The position numbers and the translations under genes were made by a program. 64,000 nucleotides of DNA from Halorientalis persicus (lineage in GTDB: Archaea > Halobacteriota > Halobacteria > Halobacteriales > Haloarculaceae), in assembly GCF_900110215.1 (NCBI RefSeq), contig NZ_FOCX01000004.1, positions 233,103 through 297,102 on the forward strand, given 5' to 3'. This document shows positions 54,792 to 64,000 of this stretch, in pieces. Numbering within the stretch: position 1 is the first letter of the stretch; every line of letters begins with the position of its first letter. The notes under the pieces were generated by a model. That model saw nothing but the letters and a program-made list of their open reading frames with translations. It made no database searches and was not told the origin of the DNA.

Positions 54792-56303
54792 ATGAAACTG
54801 CCACAGGCACAGGTCGCGGTGTTGGAGGCCGCGAGCGCAGACGAGCAACGAACCATCGACCGCATCGCCGAGGCCGCCGACCTCAAACCGGAGACCGCCA
54901 CGCGCGCGGCCTTCGAACTCGACGACGCGGGCCTGCTGGAGGTGACCGAACGCACCACGAGCGACGTGGAGCTGACCGAGGAGGCCGAGCGCTACGTCGA
55001 GGCGGGCCTGCCGGAACTCCGTCTCTACGAGGCCGCCGTCGAAGCTGGGGCCGACGAAGAACCCGTCCAGATGGGGCAGGTCATCGGCGCGTCCGGACTG
55101 GAGGGCGACGCCGTCGACATCGCGCTGTCGAACTACGCCCGGAAGGGGTACGGCGAGATCGACAGCGGCGAACTCACCGCGGATCCCGAGGCCGATCCCG
55201 ACGCCGACGACGAGGCGACCGCACTGGACGCCCTCGCGGAAGGGGCCGGCGCGTACGCCCGCGAGACGGCACTGGAGGATCTGGACAACCGCGGACTGAT
55301 CGAGCAGACCGAGACGGTGATCCGCTCGGTGACCCTGACCGACGACGGCGTCACCGAGTTGATGGCTGGCATCGAGACGGCCGAGACCGTCGGCCAGGTC
55401 ACCTCCGAGATGCTCACCAGCGGGGAGTGGCAAGACGTGGAGTTCGCCGAGTACAACGTCGAGGCCGACGCCGAGCGGGTCGTCCCCGGTCGCAAGCACG
55501 CGCTCCGGGAGATGGCCGAACGCGTCACAGACGTGCTGGTGGGGATGGGCTTCCAGGAGATGCAGGGGCCCCACGTCGACGCCGACTTCTGGATCAACGA
55601 CTGCCTGTTCATGCCCCAGGACCACCCGGCGCGCAACCACTGGGATCGGTTCGCCCTCGATACGCCGGAAGCCATCGACGAACTCCCCGCGGACCTCGTC
55701 GACGCCGTCGAGAGCGCCCACCGCGAAGGCGTCGGGCCGGACGGTGAGGGCTACCACTCGCCGTGGGATCTGGACTTCGCGAAGGCGCTGGCCCTGCGGG
55801 GCCACACCACGTCGCTCACCGCCCGGCACCTCTCGGGCGAGGCGATGGGCGATCTGGAGCCACCCCAGCGATTCTTCTCCATCGAGAAGGCCTACCGCAA
55901 CGACACGCTGGACGCGACCCACCTGCTGGAGTTCTTCCAGATCGAGGGCTGGGTGATGGCCGAGGACCTCTCGGTGCGTGACCTGATGGGAACCTTCACC
56001 GAATTCTACGAGCAGTTCGGGATCACGGACATCGAGTTCAAGCCCCACTACAACCCCTATACCGAGCCAAGCTTCGAACTGTTCGGCCGTCACCCCGAGA
56101 CGGGCGAGATGATCGAGATCGGCAACTCGGGTATCTTCCGCCCCGAGATGCTGGAGCCCCTCGGCGTCGACTGCGACGTGATGGCCTGGGGACTGGCGCT
56201 GGAACGGCTGTTCATGCTCGCGACCGGAGCCGAGGATATCCGCGACGTGCACGGCACGCTGGTCGATCTCGAATTCCTGCGCGAAGAGGAGGTGACCTAC
56301 TGA
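54792..56303 (+). CDS. pheS: Phenylalanyl-tRNA synthetase alpha subunit
   Basis: 503 residues. The N-terminal 165 residues hold winged-helix modules typical of archaeal PheS (LPQAQVAVLEAASADEQRTI, ERTTSDVELTEEAERYVEAG). The class II core follows: MGFQEMQGPHVDADFWINDCLFMPQDHPARN (motif 1 region, in two blocks), FFSIEKAYRND (motif 2) and GMVMAWGLALERL-type motif 3, read here as DVMAWGLALERLFM. The stop shares a base with the pheT start (TGATG at 56301-56305), so translation is coupled. It charges tRNA-Phe with PheT. Confidence 0.97.
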   Translation: MKLPQAQVAVLEAASADEQRTIDRIAEAADLKPETATRAAFELDDAGLLEVTERTTSDVELTEEAERYVEAGLPELRLYEAAVEAGADEEPVQMGQVIGASGLEGDAVDIALSNYARKGYGEIDSGELTADPEADPDADDEATALDALAEGAGAYARETALEDLDNRGLIEQTETVIRSVTLTDDGVTELMAGIETAETVGQVTSEMLTSGEWQDVEFAEYNVEADAERVVPGRKHALREMAERVTDVLVGMGFQEMQGPHVDADFWINDCLFMPQDHPARNHWDRFALDTPEAIDELPADLVDAVESAHREGVGPDGEGYHSPWDLDFAKALALRGHTTSLTARHLSGEAMGDLEPPQRFFSIEKAYRNDTLDATHLLEFFQIEGWVMAEDLSVRDLMGTFTEFYEQFGITDIEFKPHYNPYTEPSFELFGRHPETGEMIEIGNSGIFRPEMLEPLGVDCDVMAWGLALERLFMLATGAEDIRDVHGTLVDLEFLREEEVTY

Positions 56304-58096
56304 TGCCAACCGTCGAAATCGACCCGGACGAACTCCGCTACCTGACCGGCTACGACGAGAAAGACGACGCGGAACTCAAGGACGATCTGTTCGGTCTCGG
56401 TCTCGAATTCGAGGGTGAGACCGACGACGGCGACTTCGAACTCGAATTCGCCCCCGATCGACTGGATCGCCTCTCCGTCGAGGGCGTCGCCCGTTCGCTG
56501 CGCTACCAGTACGGCGACGACCGCGGGGTGTACGTCCCCAGCACGAACGACGCCGAGTGGACGATCCGCGTCGAGGACGTGCCCGAGGACCGGCCCTACG
56601 TGACGGGCGCGATCGTCCGCGGGCTGGACATGGACGACGCGGCCCTCGAATCGCTGATCCAGGTTCAGGAGAAACTCCACGCGACGATGGGCCGCCAGCG
56701 CGCGAAGGGGGCGATCGGCGTCCACGACCTGACGATGCTGAAAGGCGAGACGCTGAAGCAAGACGACGACAGCGCGAAGTCGATCACCTACACCGGCGTC
56801 GACGCCGACGACGAGACGATGGTACCCCTGGAGGGTGACCAGGAGTTGACGTTGCGGGAAGTGCTCGAGGTCCACCATATCGGGCAGGACTATGCCGACC
56901 TCGTGGCCGACTACGAGTCGATGCCCGCGATCTACGACGAGATCGGGCTGTTCTCGTTCCCGCCGGTAGTCAACGGCCGCCGGACGGAGGTCACGGCCGA
57001 CTCGCGTGACCTCTTTATCGAGATGACCGGCACCGACCAGTGGACGGTCGACAAGATGCTGAACATCGTCTGTTACGCCCTGGACGCCCGCGGCGGGAAA
57101 GTCGAGGAAGTCGACGTCGAGTACACCGACGACGCACCAGTGACGCCCGACGCCGGGAGCGACCTCGTTCGGCCGGACCTGGTTTCCAAGACGAAGACCG
57201 TCGCTCACGGCGACATCGAGACGATGCTCGGCGTCGATCTGGACGAGCACGACGTGGTCGACCTGATCGAGCGCGCGGGGATGGACGCCGAACCTACCGA
57301 GACCGACGACGGCACGGCGGCCTACCGGGTCGAGGTACCGCCCTACCGGGTCGACGTACTCCACCCGGTCGACCTGATCGACGACGTGGGGCGGGCCTAC
57401 GGGTTCAACGAACTCGAACCGCGTTATCCGGACGTATCGACGGTCGGCGGCCGACACGAACGCTCCCGTCTGGAAGACGCCGTCCGGGACCGACTGGTCG
57501 GGCAGGGCTTCGAGGACCTGCTCAATTTCCACCTGATCGACGAGGAACAGAACTACGAGCGGCTGAACGTTCCGCAGCCGGAACCCAGCTCCGGCGAACG
57601 AGCGAACGGTGACAACCGTGAGCAGGGTAGTGACGCTCTCGGCGGCGGCGAGGCCGTCACCATCGAACAGCCCTACAGCGAGGACTTCACGATGGTGCGC
57701 TCGTGGGCGCTCCCCTCGATCATGATGGTTCTGGAGAACAACACGCACCGCGCGTACCCCCAGGACCTCGCGGAGGTTGGCTTCTCGGCCCACGTCGACG
57801 AGTCCGAGAACACCAACGTCGCGGAACGCCGGACCGTCGCCGCGGCGCTGTGTCACGCCGGCGCGTCCTACGAGGACGCCAAGGCCGCGCTCCGGGCGCT
57901 GGTGGACGCGTTCGATAAGGACCTGGAGACGCCCGCCACGGAGCACCCGACCTTCATTTCCGGCCGAACCGCAAGCGTCGTCGTCGACGGTGAAGAAGTC
58001 GGCGTCATCGGCGAGGTCCATCCAGAAGTGATCGTCGAACACGACATCGAACTCCCAGTCGCGGCGTTCGAGTTCGATCTCGCGGCCCTACAGTAG
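56303..58096 (+). CDS. pheT: Phenylalanyl-tRNA synthetase beta subunit
   Basis: 597 residues, archaeal type without the bacterial C-terminal anticodon domain. B3/4 region: DRPYVTGAIVRGLDMDDAAL-like, with ATMGRQRAKGAIGVHDL. B5 domain near 290-370 and the inactive class II core with DVGRAYGFNELEPRYPDVST. An acidic insertion near 430-450 (PSSGERANGDNREQGSDALG) is disordered. Last residues AAFEFDLAALQ. It overlaps pheS by one base. Confidence 0.97.
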   Translation: MPTVEIDPDELRYLTGYDEKDDAELKDDLFGLGLEFEGETDDGDFELEFAPDRLDRLSVEGVARSLRYQYGDDRGVYVPSTNDAEWTIRVEDVPEDRPYVTGAIVRGLDMDDAALESLIQVQEKLHATMGRQRAKGAIGVHDLTMLKGETLKQDDDSAKSITYTGVDADDETMVPLEGDQELTLREVLEVHHIGQDYADLVADYESMPAIYDEIGLFSFPPVVNGRRTEVTADSRDLFIEMTGTDQWTVDKMLNIVCYALDARGGKVEEVDVEYTDDAPVTPDAGSDLVRPDLVSKTKTVAHGDIETMLGVDLDEHDVVDLIERAGMDAEPTETDDGTAAYRVEVPPYRVDVLHPVDLIDDVGRAYGFNELEPRYPDVSTVGGRHERSRLEDAVRDRLVGQGFEDLLNFHLIDEEQNYERLNVPQPEPSSGERANGDNREQGSDALGGGEAVTIEQPYSEDFTMVRSWALPSIMMVLENNTHRAYPQDLAEVGFSAHVDESENTNVAERRTVAAALCHAGASYEDAKAALRALVDAFDKDLETPATEHPTFISGRTASVVVDGEEVGVIGEVHPEVIVEHDIELPVAAFEFDLAALQ

Positions 58097-58145
58097 CGCC
58101 GCGAGCGGTTCGTCGTCCAGCTTTTTCCACGAAGCGTGACCTGTT

Positions 58146-59198
58146 TCAGTCCAGATCAGCACCGACCGCGGCTTCGACGCTGTCGAACCCGTCACGTTCG
58201 AGCAGGTCGAGAAGGCCGCGGTTGATGTCGCGAGCGATCCCCGGCCCGCGGTAGATCAGGCCGGTGTACAACTGGACGACGCTCGCGCCCGCGCGGATCT
58301 TCCGGTAGGCGTCCTCGGCAGTCGCCACGCCACCGACGCCGACGACCGGCACGTCGGTGCGTTCGGCGACGAACCGGACCATCTCCGTCGCCCGGCGCTC
58401 GATGGGTTTCCCCGAGAGCCCGCCCGTCTCGGCCCGGTTGGGGCTGCGCAACGAGGCCGGCCTGTCCGTCGTCGTGTTCGTCGCGACGACGCCGTCGAGA
58501 TCGAGTTCGTCGATCAGATCGAGGGCGTCCTCGACGGCCGGATCGGGCAGGTCCGGCGAGAGTTTGACCAGAAGCGGTGCGGCACCCGCGTCCTGTAACT
58601 CGCCGAGGATGGCTGCCATCGAATCGCGGTTCTGGAGTTCGGCGAAGCCCTGGGAGTTGGGACAGGAGACGTTGACGACGAAGAAATCGCCTCCCGCTGC
58701 CACCTGCTCGTAGGTCTCGCGGTAGTCGGCCGGGGCGTCCTCGGGGGCGACGTGTTCGGACTTGGCGACGTTGACGCCGACGGGGACGGGCGCATCGGTG
58801 GCCGCCAGTCGGTCGCCGACGGCGGCCGCCCCGTGGTTGTTGAGTCCCATGCGGTTGATCAGGGCCTCGTCCTCGCGGAGGCGGAACATCCGCGGGCGAG
58901 GGTTGCCGTCCTGGGGAACGGCCGTGACGCCGCCGACCTCGACGAAGCCAAAGCCCAGGGCCGCGAGTGCGCCGGGGATCTCGGCGTTCTTGTCGAAGCC
59001 GGCCGCGACCCCGACGGGGTTGGGGAACGTCTGGTCGAACGCCTCGACGGTCAGGCGGTCGTCCTCGACGGTGTAGTACCGGGACATCGCGTCGGCAACG
59101 GGGGTGCCGTCGACGGCACCGAGCAGGCTGTGGACGCTCCGGTGAGCGGTTTCGGCCGGGAGTCTGAACAACAGTGGTTTCGCGAGTTCGTAGATCAC
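58146..59198 (-). CDS. pyrD: Dihydroorotate dehydrogenase (quinone), class 2
   Basis: 350 residues. It oxidises dihydroorotate to orotate in pyrimidine synthesis, with FMN and quinone. The short N-terminal helical part KPLLFRLPAETAHRSVHSLLG is the class 2 membrane-contact segment. VNVSCPNSQGF carries the catalytic Ser. VGVGGVATAEDAYRKIRAGAS and VQLYTGLIYRGPG bind the phosphate of FMN. Convergent with pheT, 49 bases between. Confidence 0.95.
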   Translation of the reverse strand: MIYELAKPLLFRLPAETAHRSVHSLLGAVDGTPVADAMSRYYTVEDDRLTVEAFDQTFPNPVGVAAGFDKNAEIPGALAALGFGFVEVGGVTAVPQDGNPRPRMFRLREDEALINRMGLNNHGAAAVGDRLAATDAPVPVGVNVAKSEHVAPEDAPADYRETYEQVAAGGDFFVVNVSCPNSQGFAELQNRDSMAAILGELQDAGAAPLLVKLSPDLPDPAVEDALDLIDELDLDGVVATNTTTDRPASLRSPNRAETGGLSGKPIERRATEMVRFVAERTDVPVVGVGGVATAEDAYRKIRAGASVVQLYTGLIYRGPGIARDINRGLLDLLERDGFDSVEAAVGADLD

Positions 59199-59249
59199 AC
59201 TCTCTCCTCGTGGGTAGTTGGTCGGCGATGGCTCAGTACGCTCCCGTCG

Positions 59250-59447
59250 TCAGAACTCGTGTTCGACGTCCTCCGGGTCGGCCTTCTGGATGATGATCTT
59301 GTTGTCCCGTACCCGGACGAACACCTCGTCGCCGATCTCCATCCCGGCGACTGCCAACTCGTCCTCGTGCAGGTTGATGTGGACGTTGTGGTACTCGCCA
59401 TCCTCGTCCTTGGCGCCACTCGGACTCAGCTTCTTTTTTCGCACCAT
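59250..59447 (-). CDS. AbrB/SpoVT-like small protein
   Basis: 65 residues starting MVRKKKLSPSGAKDEDGE. NVHINLHEDELAVAGMEIGDEVFVRVRDNKIIIQKA follows the swapped-hairpin AbrB pattern (strand-helix-GD-strand-strand). The basic N-terminus could bind DNA. There is no partner toxin beside it, so an orphan regulator is likely. It lies 51 bases upstream of pyrD, on the same strand, and could be co-transcribed. Confidence 0.75.
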   Translation of the reverse strand: MVRKKKLSPSGAKDEDGEYHNVHINLHEDELAVAGMEIGDEVFVRVRDNKIIIQKADPEDVEHEF

Positions 59448-59639
59448 CGCGCTATCGTACGTCGTGGTTCGCCGTAGGAGTTACTTAAGCTTACCGTGCG
59501 AGGCCTGTCTCTCACGGGGGATTGCCGGTGTGGAACCGCCGGGAGGGGACGATCTTCGACCGCGCCCGCGCGCCAGCACGGGTGAAATCCGCCAGATACC
59601 GGTTGATTCTCACCCAAACTGCCGAGTGGTTTATCGGAT

Positions 59640-59690
59640 CGTATATAAATTCACTGCCCGACGGCGGAGGATCCGGGGGTATATTTATGG
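59640..59690 (+). promoter_or_regulatory. Two TATA boxes before the MC1 gene
   Basis: GTATATAAATT at 59641-59651 and GTATATTTATGG at 59679-59690. The second is about 45 bases before ATG 59729 and fits a leader of about 18 bases with a purine-rich GGAGAGG at 59714-59720. Confidence 0.6.
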
Positions 59691-59728
59691 TGGGTCATGT
59701 GCTGAATTGACACGGAGAGGCCAAAACC

Positions 59729-60040
59729 ATGGCACGTGACCAAGATAAGCGCAACTTCGCGCTTCGAGAAACGAGTGGAGACGAGTCTAGCGTCTTCTCC
59801 GGTGGCACACCTCGGCAGGCAGCACTGAAGGCGGCCCGGCGGCTCGACCCGGCGAGCAGCGAGTCTGCCGCCGACCGAACGGAGCTCCGGCTCCGCGAGA
59901 AAGGGACGCACAAGGTCCACATCTACGAAGGGTGGGCCTGGGAGGAGGAGGCTCCCGACGACAAACCGGACTGGATGCCCAACGAGATCACGAAAGGCAA
60001 CGTCGAGAAACAAGGCGTCGAACACCTCGAGGAGATCTGA
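59729..60040 (+). CDS. hmc1: MC1-family non-histone chromosomal protein
   Basis: 103 residues. KRNFALRETSGDESSVFSGG, PRQAALKAARRLDP, LRLREKGTHKVHIYEGWAWE and PDWMPNEITKGNV are all hallmark MC1 blocks. MC1 is a monomeric DNA-bending protein abundant in Methanosarcina and haloarchaea; it compacts and shapes chromosomal DNA. The rRNA promoter region starts about 290 bases downstream. Confidence 0.97.
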   Translation: MARDQDKRNFALRETSGDESSVFSGGTPRQAALKAARRLDPASSESAADRTELRLREKGTHKVHIYEGWAWEEEAPDDKPDWMPNEITKGNVEKQGVEHLEEI

Positions 60041-60324
60041 GTACGCGGCTTCGACGGTGGTTTCTTTGGATTATCCTCCGCACGCACACGGGCACGTATC
60101 CACAAACATAACCCGTTCTCGCACCAACCTCTGACTGCGTGGAAACACCCGGCCAGACCGAACGCACCACGCGCGGGATGACCGGCCGGCCTCCGCCCAC
60201 GCGACAGTTCTCGCCGAGCGACGACGATATATACCAGATTGTATACACATATGCGAACTGTTAGAGCGTCGAGCGCGCGCGAGCAGTTCCCATGGAATCG
60301 ACTGCCGTATTGGCTCCGGTTCGA
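60041..60324 (+). other. Spacer between MC1 gene and rRNA promoters, with an AT-rich block
   Basis: TTTCTTT near 60061-60067 may end the MC1 transcript. TATATACC at 60228-60235 and GTATACACATATG at 60241-60253 stand out in GC-rich DNA. A 28-codon frame from ATG 60251 ends at 60337 inside the first rRNA promoter box; I see no support for it as a gene beyond the frame itself. Confidence 0.4.
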
Positions 60325-60352
60325 CGGGCTTAAGTAAATCACCCCCATCGGA
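60325..60352 (+). promoter_or_regulatory. rRNA promoter-like box P1
   Basis: CTTAAGTAAA at 60329-60338 is the haloarchaeal rRNA TATA type. It is followed by ATCGGATG at 60347-60354, about where initiation is expected. Confidence 0.7.
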
Positions 60353-60407
60353 TGAAATACGAAGGCGGGGCGGTGGGACGGAACCCACTGCCCGGCAGTC
60401 TGCATCG

Positions 60408-60438
60408 ATCCCCTTAAGTCTACGAGGGGGTCTTCGCA
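60408..60438 (+). promoter_or_regulatory. rRNA promoter-like box P2
   Basis: CCCTTAAGT at 60411-60419, with GGGTCTTCGC about 20 bases on. It repeats the P1 pattern about 84 bases downstream. Confidence 0.75.
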
Positions 60439-60485
60439 AACACACACGGTCTTCCCGGATGCGGATTCCGGGCAAGATCGATCCG

Positions 60486-60516
60486 ATGCCCTTAAGTGTA
60501 ACAGGGCGTTCGGATG
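60486..60516 (+). promoter_or_regulatory. rRNA promoter-like box P3
   Basis: CCCTTAAGT at 60489-60497, followed by GCGTTCGGATG. It lies 78 bases after P2. Confidence 0.75.
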
Positions 60517-60575
60517 GAATGCAGACACGGCCGGTCCGGGGCCGACATCGCCCGGCAGTGGTCCGATTGGACATC

Positions 60576-60606
60576 GACACCCTTATACGGTGTCCCGATG
60601 TACAGT
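60576..60606 (+). promoter_or_regulatory. rRNA promoter-like box P4
   Basis: CCCTTATACG at 60580-60589, followed by GTCCCGATG. It is closest to 16S, and its core differs from P1-P3 (TTATAC instead of TTAAGT). Confidence 0.7.
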
Positions 60607-60663
60607 TAGGTCCGCAATGAATGAGGATTCCACCCCTGCGGTCCGCCGTATAGATGGGATCTG

Positions 60664-60718
60664 ATGTTAGCCCTGGCAGTTCGGTGACACTCGGTCGGTC
60701 CGTGTGTCGTCGAACGTG
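60664..60718 (+). other. Left arm of the pre-16S bulge-helix-bulge processing stem
   Basis: ATGTTAGCCCTGGCAGTTC (60664-60682) pairs perfectly with 62340-62358. Then GGTG (60683-60686) pairs with CACC (62333-62336), ACA (60687-60689) is bulged, and CTCGGTCGG (60690-60698) pairs with 62324-62332. Further inside, TCGAACGTG pairs with CACGTTCGA. EndA, encoded at 50563-51591, is the expected nuclease. Confidence 0.9.
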
Positions 60719-60734
60719 TTATACCTTCGATAGT

Positions 60735-60786
60735 CACACTCTTTCGAGAGTGTGTCCCGCCTAACCCTCCTGGCTTCGGCCAGGAG
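60735..60786 (+). other. Two TTCG-loop hairpins in the 16S leader
   Basis: CACACTCT/AGAGTGTG (60735-60742, 60747-60754) and CTCCTGGC/GCCAGGAG (60767-60774, 60779-60786) each form 8-bp stems with a TTCG loop. They lie between the processing stem and the mature 16S 5' end. Confidence 0.8.
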
Positions 60787-60788
60787 AC

Positions 60789-62262
<1,474 letters not shown>

Positions 62263-62273
62263 ACAGACCGGGA

Positions 62274-62290
62274 CTGGGGCGACGCCCCAG
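62274..62290 (+). other. Hairpin just after 16S
   Basis: CTGGGGC/GCCCCAG form a 7-bp stem with a GAC loop at 62274-62290, about 12 bases after the mature 3' end. Confidence 0.7.
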
Positions 62291-62323
62291 CCCACCTTTG
62301 GAGGATCACGTTCGAGCCACGTT

Positions 62324-62358
62324 CCGACCGAGCACCTATGAACTGCCAGGGCTAACAT
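62324..62358 (+). other. Right arm of the pre-16S bulge-helix-bulge
   Basis: CCGACCGAG, CACC, the bulged TAT (62337-62339), then GAACTGCCAGGGCTAACAT. Together with the left arm this gives two 3-base bulges on opposite strands separated by exactly four base pairs, the canonical EndA site. Confidence 0.9.
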
Positions 62359-62372
62359 TTGTCCGCAGGGAA

Positions 62373-62444
62373 GGGCCCATAGCTCAGCGGCAGAGCGCCG
62401 CCTTTGCAAGGCGGAGGCCCTGGGTTCAAATCCCAGTGGGTCCA
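62373..62444 (+). tRNA. tRNA-Ala (anticodon TGC)
   Basis: Acceptor GGGCCCA pairs with TGGGTCC; discriminator A at 62444; no encoded CCA. D arm TAGCTCAGCGGCAGAGC; anticodon loop TTTGCAA with TGC at 62405-62407; T arm CTGGGTTCAAATCCCAG. 72 bases, no intron. It lies in the 16S-23S spacer, the usual place in haloarchaea. Confidence 0.97.
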
Positions 62445-62654
62445 TATCCCGTCCCCGAGTCGAACCGTGTCCCTTAAGTGGGGCACTCCACTCGACCCGG
62501 GTACGGAAGACCGATGCACCACTCCGTGTGAACGCGAGTGGGAAGGGTTGATGCACGCACCGGCAACCACCGGGCGTTGCAGATGAGACTGTGTGTACGT
62601 GCGATCCAGGCGTCCACTGGACTCGTGTGCAGTTTATCGAGTCTTCAGCGACGT
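62445..62654 (+). other. 16S-23S spacer after tRNA-Ala, with a promoter-like box
   Basis: CCCTTAAGT at 62471-62479 repeats the core of rRNA boxes P2 and P3, so an internal promoter for 23S is possible. I recall such a spacer promoter described for Halobacterium. GTCC/GGAC at 62612-62622 is a small hairpin. The left arm of the pre-23S processing stem should lie here, but its partner is beyond the window. Confidence 0.55.
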
Positions 62655-62784
62655 TGTCAGACTCTCTGAGTCTGACAGCCAGCCAGACAGCGTGTCTGGC
62701 GGACGCGACTCGGAATTATTCCGAGTCACTACACGACCCGGACCTAGTCCGGGTCACCAACTGACCTGGAGTCATTCCAGGTCA
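62655..62784 (+). repeat. Array of five perfect hairpins before 23S
   Basis: Stems: TGTCAGACTC/GAGTCTGACA (62655-62677); GCCAGACA/TGTCTGGC (62682-62700); GACTCGGAA/TTCCGAGTC (62707-62727); GACCCGGAC/GTCCGGGTC (62735-62755); TGACCTGGA/TCCAGGTCA (62762-62784). Loops are 3-5 bases and starts are 25-28 bases apart. Stems 3-5 share GACYYGG but differ by paired changes that keep pairing. Confidence 0.9.
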
Positions 62785-62793
62785 TCATCAGCG

Positions 62794-64000
62794 ATTGGCT
62801 ACTATGCCAGCTGGTGGATAGCTCGGCTCAGGTGCCGACGAAGGACGTGCCAAGCTGCGATAAGCTCCAGGGACCCGCACGGAGGGGAAGAACTGGAGAT
62901 TTCCGAATAGGAATCCTCACAGCAATTGCTTCGCGCAATGGGGAACGCCGGGAATTGAAACATCTCAGTACCGGCAGGAAGAGAAAACGAATGTGATGTC
63001 GTTAGTAACCGCGAGTGAACGCGACCTAGCCCAAACCGAAGCCTTCGGGCAATGTGGTGTTAGGGCTGACTCTCATCACCGGATCGTCTTCACGAAGTCT
63101 CCTGGAACGGAGCGTGAAACAGGGTGACAACCCCGTAGTGAAGACCAGTACGGTGTGCGTCAGTTCCAGAGTATCGGGGGTTGGAAATCCCTCGTGAACA
63201 CGGCAGGCATCGACTGCCAAGGCTAAATACTACCTGAGACCGATAGTGAACAAGTAGCGTGAGCGAACGCTGCAAAGCACCCTCAGAAGGGAGGTGCAAT
63301 AGGGCTTGAAATCAGTTGGCGATGGAGCGACGGGGCACGAAAGGTCCTGTGGCAAACGACCGAAGAGCGATCTTCCAGTAGGACCCACAGGAAGCCGGTG
63401 TTCCGTCGTACGTTTTGAAAAACGAGCCAGGGAGTGTACTTGTTTGGCGAGTCTAACCCGGTCATCGGGGAAGGCACAGGGAAACCGACATGGCCGCAGC
63501 GCTTTGCGCCAGGGCCGCCGTGTTCAAGCGCGGGGAGCCAAACGGGTACGACCCGAAACCGGATGATCTACGCGTGGGCAAGATGAAGCGTGCCGAAAGG
63601 CACGTGGAAGTCTGTTAGGGATGGTGTCCTACAATACCCTCCCGTGACCTACGTGTAGGGGTGAAAGGCCCATCGAATCCGGAAACAGCTGGTTCCGACC
63701 GAAACATGTCGAAGCATGACCTCCGCCGAGGTAGTCCGTGGGGTAGAGCTACCGATTGTGGTGTCCGCCTCCGAGAGGAGTCGGCTCCACTGTCAAACTC
63801 CAAACCTACGGACGCTGTCGACGCGGGGAGTCCGGTATGCGGGGTAAGCCTGTGTACCGTGAGGGAGACAACCCAGAGCTGGGTTAAGGTCCCAAAGTGT
63901 GGATTAAGTGCGATCGAAGGTGGTCTCAAGCCCTAAACAGCCGGGAGGTGAGCTTAGAAGCAGCTACCCTCTAAGAAAAGCGTAACAGCTTACCGGCCGA
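62794..64000 (+). rRNA. rrl: 23S ribosomal RNA, 5' part (continues beyond window)
   Basis: Begins near ATTGGCTACTATGCCAGCTG and runs to the last base. Recognisable blocks: GTAACCGCGAGTGAACGCGA near 63006, GACCGATAGTGAACAAGTAG near 63239, CGTTTTGAAAAACGAGCCAG near 63411, and AGCGTAACAGCTTACCGGCC near the end. It follows the haloarchaeal 23S order without an obvious insertion. The start is placed by similarity from memory and could shift a few bases. Confidence 0.96.

Noticed and set aside
62655..62784. Hairpin array as a CRISPR or tRNA cluster
   Set aside because: The stems differ in sequence, there are no conserved repeats with unique spacers, and no tRNA arms are present.

Overview
The window is chromosomal DNA of a halophilic archaeon (class Halobacteria). 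The proteins are strongly acidic and GC-rich in codon use. Several genes have a TATA box 20-30 bases before the start codon and almost no leader. The 16S, tRNA-Ala(TGC) and 23S sequences read as haloarchaeal. A placement near Haloarcula-like genera is only an impression from the rRNA; no alignment was run.

Layout. 1-3.2 kb: two tandem reverse-strand genes for secreted DUF7282 proteins, the first running off the left edge. 3.4-7.1 kb: RNase Z, a HIT protein, a DUF460 RNase H-fold/coiled-coil protein and a small membrane protein. 7.2-10 kb: a secreted protein with a Phe/Asp-rich repeat tail and a zinc alcohol dehydrogenase. 10.2-12.1 kb: aIF1A, Rio1 kinase and a Dim2/Pno1-type KH protein, a ribosome-maturation and initiation set. 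12-20.7 kb: NCS2 permease, ribbon-helix-helix protein, thermosome, lipoprotein, alanine dehydrogenase family enzyme, soluble chemotaxis transducer and small proteins. 20.8-25.5 kb: an unusual hemerythrin plus degenerate acyl-CoA ligase fusion, convergent with leuS. 25.6-33.7 kb: a wHTH protein and Bat-type regulator, 1-Cys peroxiredoxin, Hsp20, a second transducer, prephenate dehydratase, a tandem pair of Tat lipoproteins and a membrane protein.

33.9-46.6 kb: a 2-oxoacid dehydrogenase locus (E1alpha, E1beta, E2, an interrupted membrane-protein gene, E3), with lipoyl synthase about 4 kb beyond it. Between them lie a membrane protein, a VapBC pair and a secreted CARDB protein with 36-bp repeats. 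46.7-54.5 kb: Ski2-type helicase, a NucS-N/zinc-ribbon protein, tRNA splicing endonuclease and TrpRS. 54.8-60 kb: pheST, pyrD, an AbrB-like protein and the MC1 chromosomal protein. 60-64 kb: an rRNA operon with four tandem promoter-like boxes, a leader, 16S, tRNA-Ala, spacer and the first ~1.2 kb of 23S.

How it fits together. Much of the window serves translation: three aminoacyl-tRNA synthetases (Leu, Trp, Phe), RNA-processing enzymes (RNase Z, EndA, Rio1, the KH protein), aIF1A and rRNA. The 16S flanks form an exact bulge-helix-bulge, the substrate type of the EndA encoded about 9 kb away. The most unusual items are the hemerythrin/pseudo-acyl-CoA ligase fusion at 20822-22678 and five regularly spaced perfect hairpins just before the 23S gene (62655-62784). 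Related stems in that array differ by paired changes that preserve pairing.
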